Both the position numbers and the translations under genes were made by a program. The notes beneath the pieces were generated by a model. That model made no database searches, was not told where the DNA came from, and worked only from the letters and a program-made list of their open reading frames with translations. 64,000 nucleotides of DNA, taken from the NCBI GenBank assembly GCA_037501455.1, contig CM074864.1, positions 31,398,001-31,462,000 on the forward strand, given 5' to 3'. The DNA is from Lantana camara (taxonomy: Eukaryota > Streptophyta > Magnoliopsida > Lamiales > Verbenaceae). Below, one piece after another: positions 48,554-59,080 of the stretch (positions are counted from its first letter, which is position 1; each line of letters begins with the position of its first letter).

Positions 48554-49353
48554 TAAGTCGTGTCTTGTCAGTTTTAGTCGTACGGCTTAGGAACTACTTG
48601 TCAACTTGAAGTCTAGCATTGTTATATGAGCTTTCTTGATTGATTAATTGGTGCACCTTAATTGCATATCATGGATATTGTCTAATCCCGACAAGTATTT
48701 CTCAATATTTAATTATAGATGTCTCGTGGTCCACCCGCTCATCAAGATAGGAGGACACCCTCACCTCCTAGACGTTATCAACAACCACAACTGCCTCACA
48801 TGAACATGGAAAACTTTATGGAGGCCGTTTACAACTTTGTCGAGCAAAGGAGGGCCCAAGCTCCACCTCCACCACCACCACCACCACCACCACCGGTTAG
48901 GGACTCACATGGGACTTTTGTTAATTATAATACCCCGAGATTCGCGAGCACCACGGATGATGCCGTGGTGGAAGATTGGCTATCACGGTTGGGGAGGATC
49001 CACAATATTCGCCCCTTTACCACATTGGAGCGAGCTCAGTTTTCCATTTTCCAACTCGATAGGGAGGCACTAGATTGGTGGGAGAGAACCCAGGAGAAGT
49101 TAGAGGTTGCTGGTGAAGAAGTTAATTGGGATGTATTCAAGCGAGAATTTTGGGAGGCGTTTGTTCCCGAGGTGGTCCGCGAGAGAAAAGAACAAGAATT
49201 TATGGACCTTAAACAAGGGGGTTGGTCGGTAGCCCAATACTTGGCGGCATTCAATTGACTTCGGAAATATGCGCCCCAAGTTACCCGAGATGAGAGGAAG
49301 AAGTCGGGGAAATTTATAGTCTGATTGAGAGAGAATCTAAGGCATGGACAAGT
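48554..49353 (+). pseudogene. gag: Element K: gypsy gag fragment
   Basis: The start MSRGPPAHQDRRTP at 48719 is followed by a run of ten prolines coded by (CCA)n and then a retrotransposon gag domain: VEDWLSRLGRIHNI, FQLDREALDWWERTQ, VNWDVFKREFWEAFVPE, KEQEFMDLKQGGWSVAQYL. A TGA at 49256 breaks the frame. The next in-frame stretch (LRKYAPQVTRDERKKSGKF) clearly continues gag and ends at another stop before the copia LTR cuts it off. The first 165 bp are probable leader. Gag forms the virus-like particle. This plus-strand element was A's target, and its remainder is not visible to the right. Confidence 0.8.
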
Positions 49354-51269
49354 TATTGGAAAACACCAAAGAGTTGAGCAGCGGAAGTTTAAAATTTTCC
49401 AAAAGTTTAATAGTTGTCTTGTAATTTTCGTATCGTATCGTAGGGTGTTTTAGAAACTTACAAAGTTAGAAGCTTTCTAGTAATGCCGTTACTGCCTAAC
49501 GCACACCCTTCAAACGAAATCCCTCGAATGGCCTTCGAATTAGACTCCAAAGTAGAAGCCCTCCAAAGTGTATCCACACAAGTCCTAGAACACGATCAAG
49601 CTAGTGAGAATGCTAGTTCTATGGCTTGTGTTAGGCTGGGATAATTTTTCTTTGAAAACTTTTCTTTTGGATTTTCTCAAAAACTTAACACTTCTCGAGT
49701 GCTGGTCTAAAAAATAAGAAAAGCACCACCCCTAGTATTTATACTAGGTGGTTCGAACCCCCTAGGGTTTCCAAGAACCAATGGGCTTTGTTTTCTTGCT
49801 CTCTAATTAACTAATTTAATTATTAATTTAATTGGAAGAATAAGTTCCCAACTTGTTCTCCAAGTTTTGCAAGAATAATCTTCTCTCTCCTACAATAGAA
49901 AGTTGAACTTTTCAACTTTCCTAAAGTTAAAAGTCAATATTAAATAAATAAATTAATTCCCAATTAATTATTTATTCGGTTAAGTTTATTAGAGAATAGT
50001 CTGAACAACTAATTCAAATTTAATTAAAAGACCAAAATTAATTAATTACAATTTAATCCATTAATTTCTAGAAAAGAATTCAAGTGTAATCTAATTACAC
50101 AAATGGAATCACACACGTGCCACGTGTGTAAGACACGAGACATCCTACCATAACCCTCCTTTCTGGCATTCGTGTGTGACCCTTTAGGTTCATTATTCGA
50201 TTAGCAGTGACAACAATTAATTAATTCCCTAATTAATTAATCACTTCACAGATCACACTACCGTAATCTAGCAATGGGTGTGTGACCCTTAGCCGAATAA
50301 CGAAATGAATCAAAGAACCTTTTAGTCAATGATAATAAGTGAAATACGATCCTCCTACAACTGCATCTCTCAATCAAGAACTAAGGCATGGGAATATTCT
50401 CAGAGCCTAAATATTCTCGATCTTTAAAGTTAAGTTCGTTTCATATCCATTTCGATCTCAATCCTAGAAAACCCCATTTTCTAGATGTCTTGATCTTTTA
50501 TCCACCTTGGCCAAGGGTTTAATGTTTAATGGACTACGAGCAACTTAATCAGTAAGAGATCATTCTTGTTCTTAACAAGTGTAGGTCCTTTATTAAATCT
50601 ACTAATTCGACATATGCCACTTGTGTAATCCCAATATAGGCCGTGGTTCAGGTGTCTATATGGAGACACCCTTTTGAGCCTATATCAAAGATTATAGAGT
50701 TAGCTCATATGAGACATTAAAAAATCTCAAGTCTAAGGATTAATGAATAACGTCATTGACCTGTGAGATATTTCCTAATCTGGAAGTTTCTGGAAACTTC
50801 CTTTCCCATTTAGGAATGTTCTCACACGGGACATCTGAGAGATGAAGTTCTTGTAAGAATCACCCTTATATATGTATTATAAACGCATCAACGTATGCAC
50901 TTATCACTCCATGAAACTGAGTGATCCTTCAAAAGAACATAATCACATAAGCAAGTCTCAGCAGAGTCAAAGTCGACACTCCCACTGTCTGTCGGACTCA
51001 TTGACTTGGAGAAGTTTCTAATCCTTGCCTTGGGAGTTAAGAACTTATTTCATGTGTCATTCCCATAACGAAAAAGTTCTTAACGGCCTCATCGGATTAG
51101 GGGAGTTCAATACATGCAAAACACAGTCAAACCCAAACAGGCATAAATTAGCACATAAAGAAGTGATTGCCCATGAACAAAATCTTTTCTTTTATTATTC
51201 AAAGACTGTTTGTGATTTTACAAGGAAATAGTAAAGCCAAAAGCTGCTTTAAGGAAACTATTCCTAACA
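49354..51269 (-). mobile_element. Element J: copia 3' LTR (minus)
   Basis: Related to E's LTR in inverted orientation. The left end TATTGGAAAAC corresponds to the complement of GTTTTCCAACA with one terminal change, and the right end CTATTCCTAACA is the complement of TGTTAGGAATAG. Length 1.9 kb, as in E. It has a minus-strand TATAAATA at 49736-49743 and a double CACGTG near 50113. It sits in the gag of K. Confidence 0.85.
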
Positions 51270-51549
51270 ATCTCCCACTTGCCCATCAAAGCCACTCAGG
51301 TGCTAATCTAAGTCCCATCTTCTGAAGATGTCCTTGGAAAGCCTGTTAACTAAGGGTTTTTGTAAGTGGATCTGCCATGTTCTCTGCCGATGTGACCCTT
51401 TCAATTTGTAAATCTCTTCTCTTGATTATATCACGAATTAAGTGATACTTCCTCAAAATATGCTTGGACCTTTGGTGAGATCTTGGTTCTCTTACTTGAG
51501 CAACCGTCCCAGTGTTGTCACAAAACAGTATAACGGGGTCTTTAATGCT
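51270..51549 (-). pseudogene. Element J: RNase H C-terminus
   Basis: The minus strand reads the polypurine tract (51270-51284) and then, upstream, the copia RNase H end: DPVILFCDNTG, REPRSHQRSKHI, YHLIRDIIKR, IERVTSAENMADPLTK, with a stop inside the following LS-AFQGHL stretch. It breaks off abruptly at about 51549 against an LTR fragment in the opposite orientation. Confidence 0.75.
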
Positions 51550-52431
51550 AGGAAGAATTAATTACTAATTGAATTGAGAACCTAGAGGGTCACACACAAC
51601 AACTTGGTTACATGAGTTAAGGCTTTAAAATGATTAAACGAGTTAATCGGGCCTAGAGGGTCCCACACGTGTGAAATCACACGTGTGGGTCACGTAACTG
51701 GACACGTGTCATTGGGACACGTGTGCCACACGTGTTTATTTGATTAAATATTAAATAATGAATTTATTAATTATTTAATAGACTTTGGTTTAATTTTGAA
51801 TTAAAAGGAAAGTCTTATTTTGGAGAAAAATAATCTAGTTAATTAGTTACGAATTAATTAATTAGAAAAATAAGGTATTTATTTTAATAAATAAAGTATA
51901 ATAATATCCAAAAGGGTTTGGATATTTTTAGCTCTCTTAAAAGTTGATTTGAATTTGAATTCAAAGTCAAAGTCAAAATTACTTGATGATCAAGTAATTG
52001 GAGAGAGGGACCAGACAGCCGCCCCTCCCCTTTCCTATATATAGGGGAGCTCGAGCTCCCCTTAGAGAGTAATTGGCAATTCTTTTGGTTCATGTGTTGA
52101 ATACCATCCTTTCTCCAAGATAAATTAAACCCTAGGTTAAGCCTAAACACTAACTAGAGAACTAGCATCCTTACTAGTTAGATTGAAGTCAAGTTGGTGG
52201 ACTATCTCTAGAGAGCTTCAAGTTAGAAGTTTTGAAGATTCGAGCTTTACCAAGGAGAGGGGATCAAGCCGCGAGAAGAGCATTCTTGGGTGGCTTGAAA
52301 AGATTCAAGAAAGTTAATTAAGAAAGTAAGTTTCTAATCTCTACGAATTTGGATACACGATTACGAGTTCAAGATCCTTTTGTTGGAAAATTTTTAAATT
52401 TTCGCTGCTTTTCTGATTCCGTTTTCCAACA
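51550..52431 (+). mobile_element. Copia LTR fragment Q (plus)
   Basis: Matches the last 0.88 kb of an E-type LTR, beginning inside it at the TAATTGAATTGAGAACC stretch and ending TTTTCCAACA. Its first 1 kb is missing. It carries five CACGTG cores (51664-51742) and a TATATATA box (52036-52043). It is more diverged from E than E's LTRs are from each other, so it represents another insertion. Confidence 0.8.
51664..51742. promoter_or_regulatory. G-box cluster in LTR fragment Q
   Basis: Five CACGTG cores plus one CACGTA within about 80 bp, in the same place relative to the TATA box as in E. The arrangement differs in detail from E's cluster, so the cluster is kept while its sequence turns over. 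Confidence 0.6.
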
Positions 52432-52626
52432 GCTTAGTCACACAAAATCCCAAACTCGACACTTTTCACCTTCTTCAAGAAAACATGGATTCAAGCACTT
52501 AAAGTAAGATTCAATCAGGAGAAAACGAAGCACTCGAAGAGAGGAATGCATTACTTACCTTGGATCGTTGATCGGGCGAGAGATGAAGTCGGAACTTGAG
52601 CTCAAAGTTTAGGGTGAATAGTAGCC
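52432..52626 (-). mobile_element. Chromoviral LTR M, segment 1
   Basis: On the minus strand this is LTR leader ending in a donor-like CCAAG|GTAAGTAATG (about 52557). It continues across solo LTR F at 54924. The flanking bases TAGCC (52622-52626) and TAACC (54924-54928) are the likely target duplication of F with one mismatch. Confidence 0.6.
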
Positions 52627-53386
52627 TGTAACGCCCCAATCTTTCATTTATGCAATATGTGATTTAATGTGAAGTAATTGCCAATTGTGACTCAAATTGT
52701 TTAATTACCTAATTGACCTTAAGTGATCTTTTTCTTAATTTAAGGACCTAATTGCATGACTTATGAATTGGAGGGATCAAATAGCAATTTGTGCTTAGAC
52801 TTATAATATCTAGCTTATATCCCTTTGATTGCATATAAAAATTTGCACACACGATCCCTTCCCTCTCTCCCTCATCTCGTTTCCTAAATCCCAAGAAGAA
52901 GAAGAGGAGTTCATCATTCCAAGCTTGGAGTTGAGTGGAAATTGCATACTTTGAAGCATAATCATCATCACAACATCATCTCTTTTCCTTCTTCTCATTC
53001 ATTCAAGGTATATGAGTTTAGTTGGATGATTTCATGAATAAATGAGAGCTAGGGTTATGTGTTGAGCTTGGTAATTTATGTTTTAGTGGTTGGAAGCATG
53101 AATACTTGATTATAGTTTGGATTTCATGTACATATTATGAAGTTTACAAGCTTGGAGCATGAGTTCATTTATGGGTTTGATATGAGTGATTCTTGATGAT
53201 TAAGCATGGATTTAAGTGTTTATATGAGTTATTATTGAACTATAAGTATGTTAGCATGTTTATTTCATGATTTATATTAGCATGTTTATTTCATGATTTA
53301 TATTCATTTGGAGCTTGTTATGTGATCATTTGTGGTTATTTCGTGTTTCCCCTGCATAACTGCTCTGTTTTTTCTCTTCTGCATAC

Positions 53387-53599
53387 GTGACACGGGCGTG
53401 TCACATTTTCCTCTTTCAGCGTGAAATGGGGGTGCATTGTTGTTGGCCTGGGTTTTCTGTACTGTGACACGGGGGTGTCACGGATTGCTTTGTTTTGGTG
53501 ACACGGGCATGTCACCTTCTGTTCGCATGCATTTTTGCCGCTGTACTGAGACACGGGGGTGTCACGGCTTAGTGTATATTTGTGACACGGGTGTGTCAC
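53387..53599. repeat. Array of five GTGACAC palindromes
   Basis: Five copies of an 18 bp inverted repeat, GTGACAC-GGGN-GTGTCAC, at 53387, 53464, 53498, 53548 and 53582 (the third has ATGTCAC, the fourth GAGACAC). Arms pair perfectly in three copies. Spacings are 77, 34, 50 and 34 bp. Only the loop and the intervening DNA vary, so the palindrome is the conserved part. Confidence 0.85.
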
Positions 53600-54511
53600 A
53601 CTCTGTTTTCATGCATATTTTGGTTGCATGCTACTATACGTGTTATTATATGCTTGTTTTATGCTTAAATATGATCATGACATTTGATAATTGTCCATTC
53701 TTGTTATTGCACGTCATGTTACGCCGTTCGTCCTAATTGGTTCATTTACGTCGTGTCTTATGTACACTTGTCTTTGTTGCACAGACCAGCACACAAGTGA
53801 CGTGGAGTGGGCTTCTTAGACCGTGTCTTTCTCTTTATTGTGTCGCTACAGGTGAGGTTTAATTTCTAGATATATAGGACCGTTACAACCCTATGTGATG
53901 TTTTAAGCCAAAAGGTATGTATATATCTATAGTTTTCCAAACTCTATTGGTTTTCAACTGATTTACTGAATTGTACTGTATTGATTGATCGTGTTTTGGG
54001 CGAGTATATTGTATCGTGCACTGTGGGCCCGAGAGGGAGTGTTTGATCCAACCGGGAAAGCATGGGCTGACGGGTAACTCTTACACTCCTCTCAACCGTG
54101 GGGATGAACCCTGAATCCACCAAGAGGTTTGGTGGAGGAAGGAGTCCCGTACGTGGGAGTCATGTTCCCGACGTACACCGTGTTTACCGTGGATGGATCA
54201 GGCCTTGCAAACCCACCATCATTGGAGGAAGAAGGAGTCATTGAAATTGCTACGTGCGCACTGTAATTGATTGTGTGATCACTTAATTAACTAATTAAAA
54301 GTATCGTGATTGTACACTGTCGGAGTAAGGTTGGAGAATTGCCCTCACTCGCCGGGCCACTGATTAATTGATTGATTGAAACTAATTAATTGTTAAATCT
54401 GATAGTTGTAATCTCGGGCGAGCTCTATGTGGTTATTGATTTCTGTTATAAAACCTTACCCGAGGTTATGATTTGCATGTTATTTGCACTTATATCTATT
54501 ATGCCCCTCGC

Positions 54512-54531
54512 TCAGTCTGTGGTAGACTGAC
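54512..54531 (+). promoter_or_regulatory. LTR hairpin with CTGAC arm (F)
   Basis: TCAGTCT pairs with AGACTGA over a GTGGT loop, followed by CCCCTCACCTTTCAGTTTTGCAG. The branch-point-like CTGAC (54527-54531) lies 22 bases before the AG. Confidence 0.55.
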
Positions 54532-54923
54532 CCCTCACCTTTCAGTTTTGCAGGTTGTGTGCTAGGCGGGATTGGTGTCGAGTCAAGTCTTTCTTTTCGG
54601 GTCTAGCACGTGTCCATTCTACCTTGTTGCATATGTATTGTTATTTTGGATTATATGAAATGTTATGTATTTGAGAGATGATAATGTATTGATATGTAAT
54701 GTTAGGTTCTAGATTACTTGATAAATGCTCGTGAATGGCAGGCTTAGGATTATTCCTTTTTGCATTGTGGTAATTGGTTTGGGGTTAGTCCCACCGAGCT
54801 AGTTAGTCTTTATTTTCTTGTCACCCGTTCGCTATGGCTCAGTTCATGTATGGATTGTCCGTTTCATATGTGGACTGAGCTATAGTGCGGGGGATGTGGC
54901 ACCTTTGCGTTCCGGGTGCTACA

Positions 54924-55419
54924 TAACCCAACTTTTCTCTTCTCTGCCTCTTTGGAATCGTGCAGCAACAATCAACAAGGAGTAGGGCTCGGTCCGAATA
55001 AAGGCTAAGAAAACCGGTTTGGTTCGGTTCATGACGACTTCAGTTCAGTCGGCTAGAAATTAAATCAGTAGGGGATTCAAACGGCTTCAAAAAAAAGGCA
55101 AGGCTAGTCCCGTTAGACCCAAATCGTCGAAACAAGTCCAATGGTGGGTTCAGAATTCGAATTTGAATCCCCGAGCTCAAGGTAGCCAAAAACGGCTCAA
55201 ACACCCTAATTGCAATTAAGTCCATAATCTTCAAATAAATGGACTTTTGAGCCCAAACACATAATAAATGAGTTCTAAGGCAACTAATAACGTGAAATAA
55301 AGTTCACATTGACACGTTGAACATGCGACGTCACATATTTGCAATTAAAATATTTAAATTACCCAATAAAACTCACTCGTGAAGTCATACCTGAATTTCC
55401 GAGAAGACGGGGCGTCACA
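54924..55419 (-). mobile_element. Chromoviral LTR M, segment 2 (5' terminus)
   Basis: On the minus strand it starts TGTGACGCCCCGTC at 55419 and reads through to 54924, then continues at 52626 after F is removed. Its other end is cut off by the copia fragment at 52431. It meets plus-oriented related LTR DNA head to head at 55419. Confidence 0.6.
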
Positions 55420-55915
55420 CACTAGCCTTGTATTTTTTCTGAAGCCGTTTGACAACCCTTTTGCTTTAAAATTTAGCCCAAACAGACTGTATTAACCTTT
55501 CTTGGACCCGACCCATTGTTGACCTATTTTCAGCCTTTTATGCTGAAAATCCAACTCCCTCTTTCTCATCTTTCCTGGTACGTTGTTGCTGCTTAAGGGA
55601 AAAAGAAGAAAAACAAACCCCTTTGGCCCTTCAAGCTTTGAGCTCAATCTAGAGAACCTTCATCCGTTCTTTGAATGATACGAGGTAAGAACCATATTCT
55701 CCATGTTGTAAGCGTCGTTTTCATGCTAGATTCTCCTTGATGAATGTGGATTTTTTGGGTTTTTGGTAGTAGCATGAATAGTAAGGGTTTGAGATAAATT
55801 TGGAATTCAGACATGATTGTTGAGTTTATGAGCTAAAAACTTGTCTAATGTGATCAATTGAAGCTTTAGAAGACTTAGGGTTTGTGTTAGTTGAGGTATT
55901 AATGTATGACCATTA
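55420..55915 (+). mobile_element. LTR fragment N, 5' part (plus)
   Basis: Begins CACTAGCCTTG, matching an internal position of M (complement of 55081-55110), so the first few hundred bases of this LTR are absent. It contains a CT-rich leader and a donor-like CGAG|GTAAGA at 55685. Its 3' continuation is probably 56880-57505. Confidence 0.55.
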
Positions 55916-56880
55916 ATCACCCAACCACCAAGCTCAAAATCAATATAAATGCAACCTACTAGCTCATAGAAACTTCATTCAATCCATGTCTTAGTATATA
56001 ATCAAGTTTTAAGGCAATAAATTCAAAATCCACCAAAACCCTTACTATTCATGCATAACCTAAAACACATGCATAATCTAGCTCAAAACAAGAAATCCAT
56101 GGTTTAAATGAAAGAAGGAGATGCAGAATCCAAAACTTACCTTGTCTTGAAGAATGGTTGAAGATTGATCGAGCTTAAGCTCAAAATTGTGAAAAATTGT
56201 AAAAGGTGTGTGAGGTCTCTCTTCCTTTCTTTCTTGAGCTTGAAAGTGTGAAATGAGGGAGAGAATAGGGCAAATTTCAGCCCTTTAAGGCTGATATGGG
56301 TTCAGGTAGGGTCAAAACGTGTACGGTCAAATAATCCGATCCGTTCGGATTGGATTTTTCAACGGTTGGGGGTTCAAAAGGCTTCCGAAAAATATAAGGT
56401 CAATTCCATTGGATCCGAATCGTCGAAATGAGACCAACGGCAGAGTTGGAATTCAAATCCGAATTCTTGAACTCAAGATATATGGAAAACGGTCCAAAAT
56501 ATCCTATTTACAAATTGGCCCCTATACTTTCTAAATAAATCAAATAGGCCCAAAGCCTATTTTCAATTTCACCCAAAAACATTCAAATAACTTGCATTAC
56601 ATCCAAAATCATATAATTCAATCATTTTCATATAATTCATATTCATAACAACAAATTCATATAAAATCAAATCACGAGTAAGTAATTGCATATCAAATGA
56701 ATGACCAAAGAGATTTAAAATCAATTAAATCAAGCAATTAACGCATAATTTAAATTAAAACAATGTACACACATTGTACTTTAACCAATGTAACCACATT
56801 GTACACACATTAAATTAAAACGCATAACTTGGTTAAACAATGTACACACATTGTACTTTAACATATACCCACTTGTTGGG
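55916..56880 (-). mobile_element. LTR fragment P (minus) inside N
   Basis: Reverse-oriented relative of M/N. The minus strand has CAAG|GTAAGTTTTGG at about 56142 and blocks matching 55740-55790 (CATGAATAGTAAGGGTTT) in inverted orientation. No termini or target duplication are visible. Its right part carries CAATGT..ACATTG palindromes (56757-56866). Confidence 0.5.
56757..56868. repeat. CAATGT/ACATTG palindrome repeat
   Basis: Three copies of CAATGTNN(NN)CACATTG-type palindromes. Two are followed by TACTTTAAC. The last 23 bp (56846-56868) recur exactly, inverted, at 57628-57650 in the adjacent gene remnant. Confidence 0.6.
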
Positions 56881-57505
56881 TCACGTAAAGCCTAAATTGT
56901 TTAATGTAATAAGTTGATATTCGTTATTCCGAGTAATGTTTAACTCTTTTAATTGCCCACTTGGGTTTAATTTTAAAATCTTACTCGGAATTATGAATTG
57001 CATGATTACTGTGCTATATATATTATGCCCCTCACTCAATCTCTTATTGATTGACCCCTCCCTTCTCTCCTTCAGTTTTTGCAGGTTGTGCTAGGCGGGG
57101 AAATAGAGTCTTGCATGTCTTTATTTCAGAGTCTAGCATAATATCTCACTCATGTGTATTTGCATACTTCTAGCATACTTGATTTTGTATTATATTAGGC
57201 TAGTAGCGATTGTATATACTTATTATGAATTGTTAGATATTGTAGGACGCGTTGGCCAATGCTTGTGATACTTTTGGGATTGTTGGAGCCATGTGCTCAC
57301 ATTGTTATTGTTATGTTTAATGTTTTGCTTCCGCTATGTTATCGCATGTTGTTAATTGGTTAAGGGTTAGCTCCACTTAACTATAGTTGTCTTTTCCTTG
57401 TCACCTGTTCGTGTGAGTTTAATTTATGTATTAATTACTCCATTTCATATGTGAACTGAACTCATAGTGCGAGGGATGTGGTAGCCTGAAGTCACGGATG
57501 CTACA
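56881..57505 (+). mobile_element. LTR N, 3' end (plus)
   Basis: The typical 3' block: TATATATATTATGCCCCTCACTC, hairpin TCAATC/GATTGA (57036-57054), TTCAGTTTTTGCAG|GT (57084), TGCTAGGCGGGG, GCGAGGGATGTGG, ending GGATGCTACA. The hairpin stem has A and T where others have G and C, a compensatory pair. Confidence 0.7.
57036..57055 (+). promoter_or_regulatory. LTR hairpin with TTGAC arm (N)
   Basis: TCAATC pairs with GATTGA. TTGAC lies 29 bases before TTTTTGCAG. Both sides of one stem pair are changed relative to F and B. Confidence 0.55.
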
Positions 57506-58090
57506 CTAATCCTTATCGAATTCTTTTTTGTGTTCTTTACTACAAAATTAATATAATAAGGAGACCCCGAGCTGGTCAAAAGCAGAATAGACAAGTTCAC
57601 ATCTTCGAAGGCAATTATATCATTTATGTATATGTTAAAGTACAATGTGTTGAAGGCAATGCTAACAAACTCACAAAAATGCAAACGGACAAAATGGATA
57701 TTATATTCATATTTGATTGGAAAATCCCATTTAATATGGAAATGGAAAATCGAACTTCGGTTTCATTTCCTGAGCAGTCATGCACAGATTATTTCGTGCT
57801 ATTTCTCTTATTGCACCTCCGAACTGGTATTTCGTGGGATTAATTGTGGTAATAATCTTGGCAACATATTTCAGGTCAAGAAAAGTTGATATGAAATCCA
57901 TGTTCTCCAAGTGTGTCATTAAAAAGGGTTAAGACAGAACCCACAACATTATATCCTATGAATGGTATCAAGAATCTGAGATGAAATGTTCTCCTTAAAT
58001 CCCTGAATTCCATCAGGACTAACAATGCTATACCACCAGAATCTCTGAAAAAATCCTTAGGTGCTAAAAACACTTTAATTACCTGTATAT
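57506..58090 (-). pseudogene. Disrupted gene remnant of unknown family
   Basis: The minus strand holds several hydrophobic, protein-like pieces in different frames: KVFLAPKDFFRDSGGIALL (about 58080), MTHLENMDFISTFLD (57919), a 28-codon signal-peptide-like mini frame starting MNIISILSVCIFVSLLALPS (57710), and SSGSPYYINFVVKNTKKNS (about 57560) ending at the LTR N boundary. Stops and frameshifts separate them. I do not recognise the family; the last piece faintly recalls a cystatin-type YYI strand, which I do not assert. The LTR end at 57505 may have truncated it. Confidence 0.3.
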
Positions 58091-58545
58091 ATAAGTAAAA
58101 GTTGAATCATTAATTGGAGTAAATAAAATTTCAAGTTCGTCATTGTATACCATTGAACTAGAAAAATGCACGTGAATAATTAATTATGCAGTGCACTTTT
58201 CTAATTGGTGATTTGATAAATACATATTACATATATTATTATCTCTATCAAAAATAATCAATAAAAACCTTAAACACAACCTTTCATCTAACTCTAATTT
58301 ATACTCATTTTCTATATTCCTATATTTCAATACCGCGTTTTCAAATATTTAAACTCTTACTTCACATTAAACTCACATAAAAACAAAACTATGTATATTA
58401 CTTTCTAATGTGCGGCCACTTCTAGAATATCATCACTCTACCATAGCACGGATCATATCGAGCACATATCATGTCACATGAAGAAAGAATCGATACCATT
58501 ACATTAGTACGGTGTCGTATATGTAGCCGTTCATTATTGTATTAA
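58091..58545. other. Intergenic AT-rich stretch
   Basis: Nothing recognisable: AT-rich, no ORF, no LTR similarity. Confidence 0.5.
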
Positions 58546-58710
58546 TTAGTGTCCAACTCCAGGACTCGGAATAGATTCCAAGTATCGACGAACAATAGCG
58601 GTAACTTGCCCAATTTGATGAACAAAGACTGGTTCTTCTTGACCCCTAGTGGAAGGAGAAGGGATAATAATGGAACCCCCTTTGGAAAACCAACCAAATA
58701 CTAAAAATGA
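58546..58710 (-). pseudogene. Partial duplicate of secreted peptide precursor (C-terminal half)
   Basis: The minus strand, 58710 to 58546, is a tandem copy (period about 185 bp) of the C-terminal half of the gene at 58731-59020. It keeps an undisturbed frame through QEEPVFVHQIGQ to RRYLESIPSPGVGH and a stop at 58546-58548. It has no start codon or signal peptide of its own, so it is a partial duplication. The ending SPGVGH resembles the C-terminal peptide motif of plant PIP/PIPL (SGPSPGxGH) and CEP (SPGVGH) precursors. Confidence 0.55.
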
Positions 58711-58730
58711 GCCGTCCATTATTATATTAA

Positions 58731-59020
58731 TTAGTGTCCAACTCCAGGACTCGGAACAGATTCCAAGTATCGACGATCAATAGCGGTAACTTGCCCAATT
58801 TGATGAACAAAGACCGGTTCTTCTTGACCCCTAGTGGAAGGAGAAGGGATATTAATGGAACCCCTTTTGAAAACCAACCAAATACTAAAAATGACTTCTC
58901 TTTAGAAGAACTCGTACTCTTTTCCATACTAATTAATAGCTTCCTGGCTTCAAATCCCTCAAATAAGCACATTAAAATGAAAATTAGTGCGACCTAACGA
59001 GTGCTCAAAAAGAGGGCCAT
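58731..59020 (-). pseudogene. PIP/CEP-like secreted signalling-peptide precursor, broken
   Basis: The ATG at 59020 opens a precursor of about 96 codons in its original frame. Order: a hydrophobic signal peptide (MALFLSTR, then VALIFILMCLFEGFEA), ARKLL just after the predicted cleavage site, a Ser/Lys-rich variable region, and a C-terminal RRYLESVPSPGVGH followed by a stop. This architecture (short, secreted, variable middle, conserved Pro/Gly-rich C-terminus ending GH) is that of PIP/PIPL and CEP peptide hormones, which are processed and perceived by receptor kinases. Two lesions are visible: TAG at codon 9 (58994-58996), and a one-base loss in the AAAAGGGG run near 58867 that puts the C-terminal motif out of frame. 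The neighbouring duplicate retains the base. The family call is from motif memory. Confidence 0.55.
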
Positions 59021-59080
59021 TTTTCTGAAGAGGGAATAATTGGTTGAAGTATTGATGAGAAATGGAGGGGAGAGACATGA

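Larger units (their letters stand above)
53008..54553 (+). other. Candidate LTR-embedded intron in F
   Basis: Donor-like AAG|GTATAT after a pyrimidine-rich leader. The acceptor TTTCAGTTTTGCAG|GT follows the hairpin/branch-point block. Inferred only. Confidence 0.35.
52627..54923 (+). mobile_element. F: solo LTR, 2.3 kb, inserted in M
   Basis: Starts TGTAACGCCCCAATC and ends CCGGGTGCTACA, with near-identical 5 bp flanks (TAGCC/TAACC). There are no internal or coding parts, so it is a solo LTR. Order inside: a CT-rich leader (52850-53006), donor-like CAAG|GTATAT at 53008, a palindrome array (53387-53599), TACAGGTGAGG near 53848, hairpin 54512-54530, TTTTGCAG|GT at 54553, GCTAGGCGGG, and the GCGGGGGATGTGGCACC end block shared with B, D, N, G and H. 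Confidence 0.85.

Noticed and set aside
53387..53599. CRISPR-like spaced palindromes
   Set aside because: Spacers are irregular (16-59 bp), the host is a plant and no cas gene exists; it is an LTR repeat array.
57506..57720. Possible S1-type self-incompatibility homologue from the signal-peptide-like start at 57710
   Set aside because: The downstream sequence lacks the conserved S1 pattern and the frame stops after 28 codons.
58731..58972. Minus-strand frame MCLFEGFEARKLL read as a complete 81-codon protein
   Set aside because: It starts inside the signal peptide and its C-terminal half is out of frame after the one-base loss; the duplicate copy shows the original frame ends in SPGVGH.
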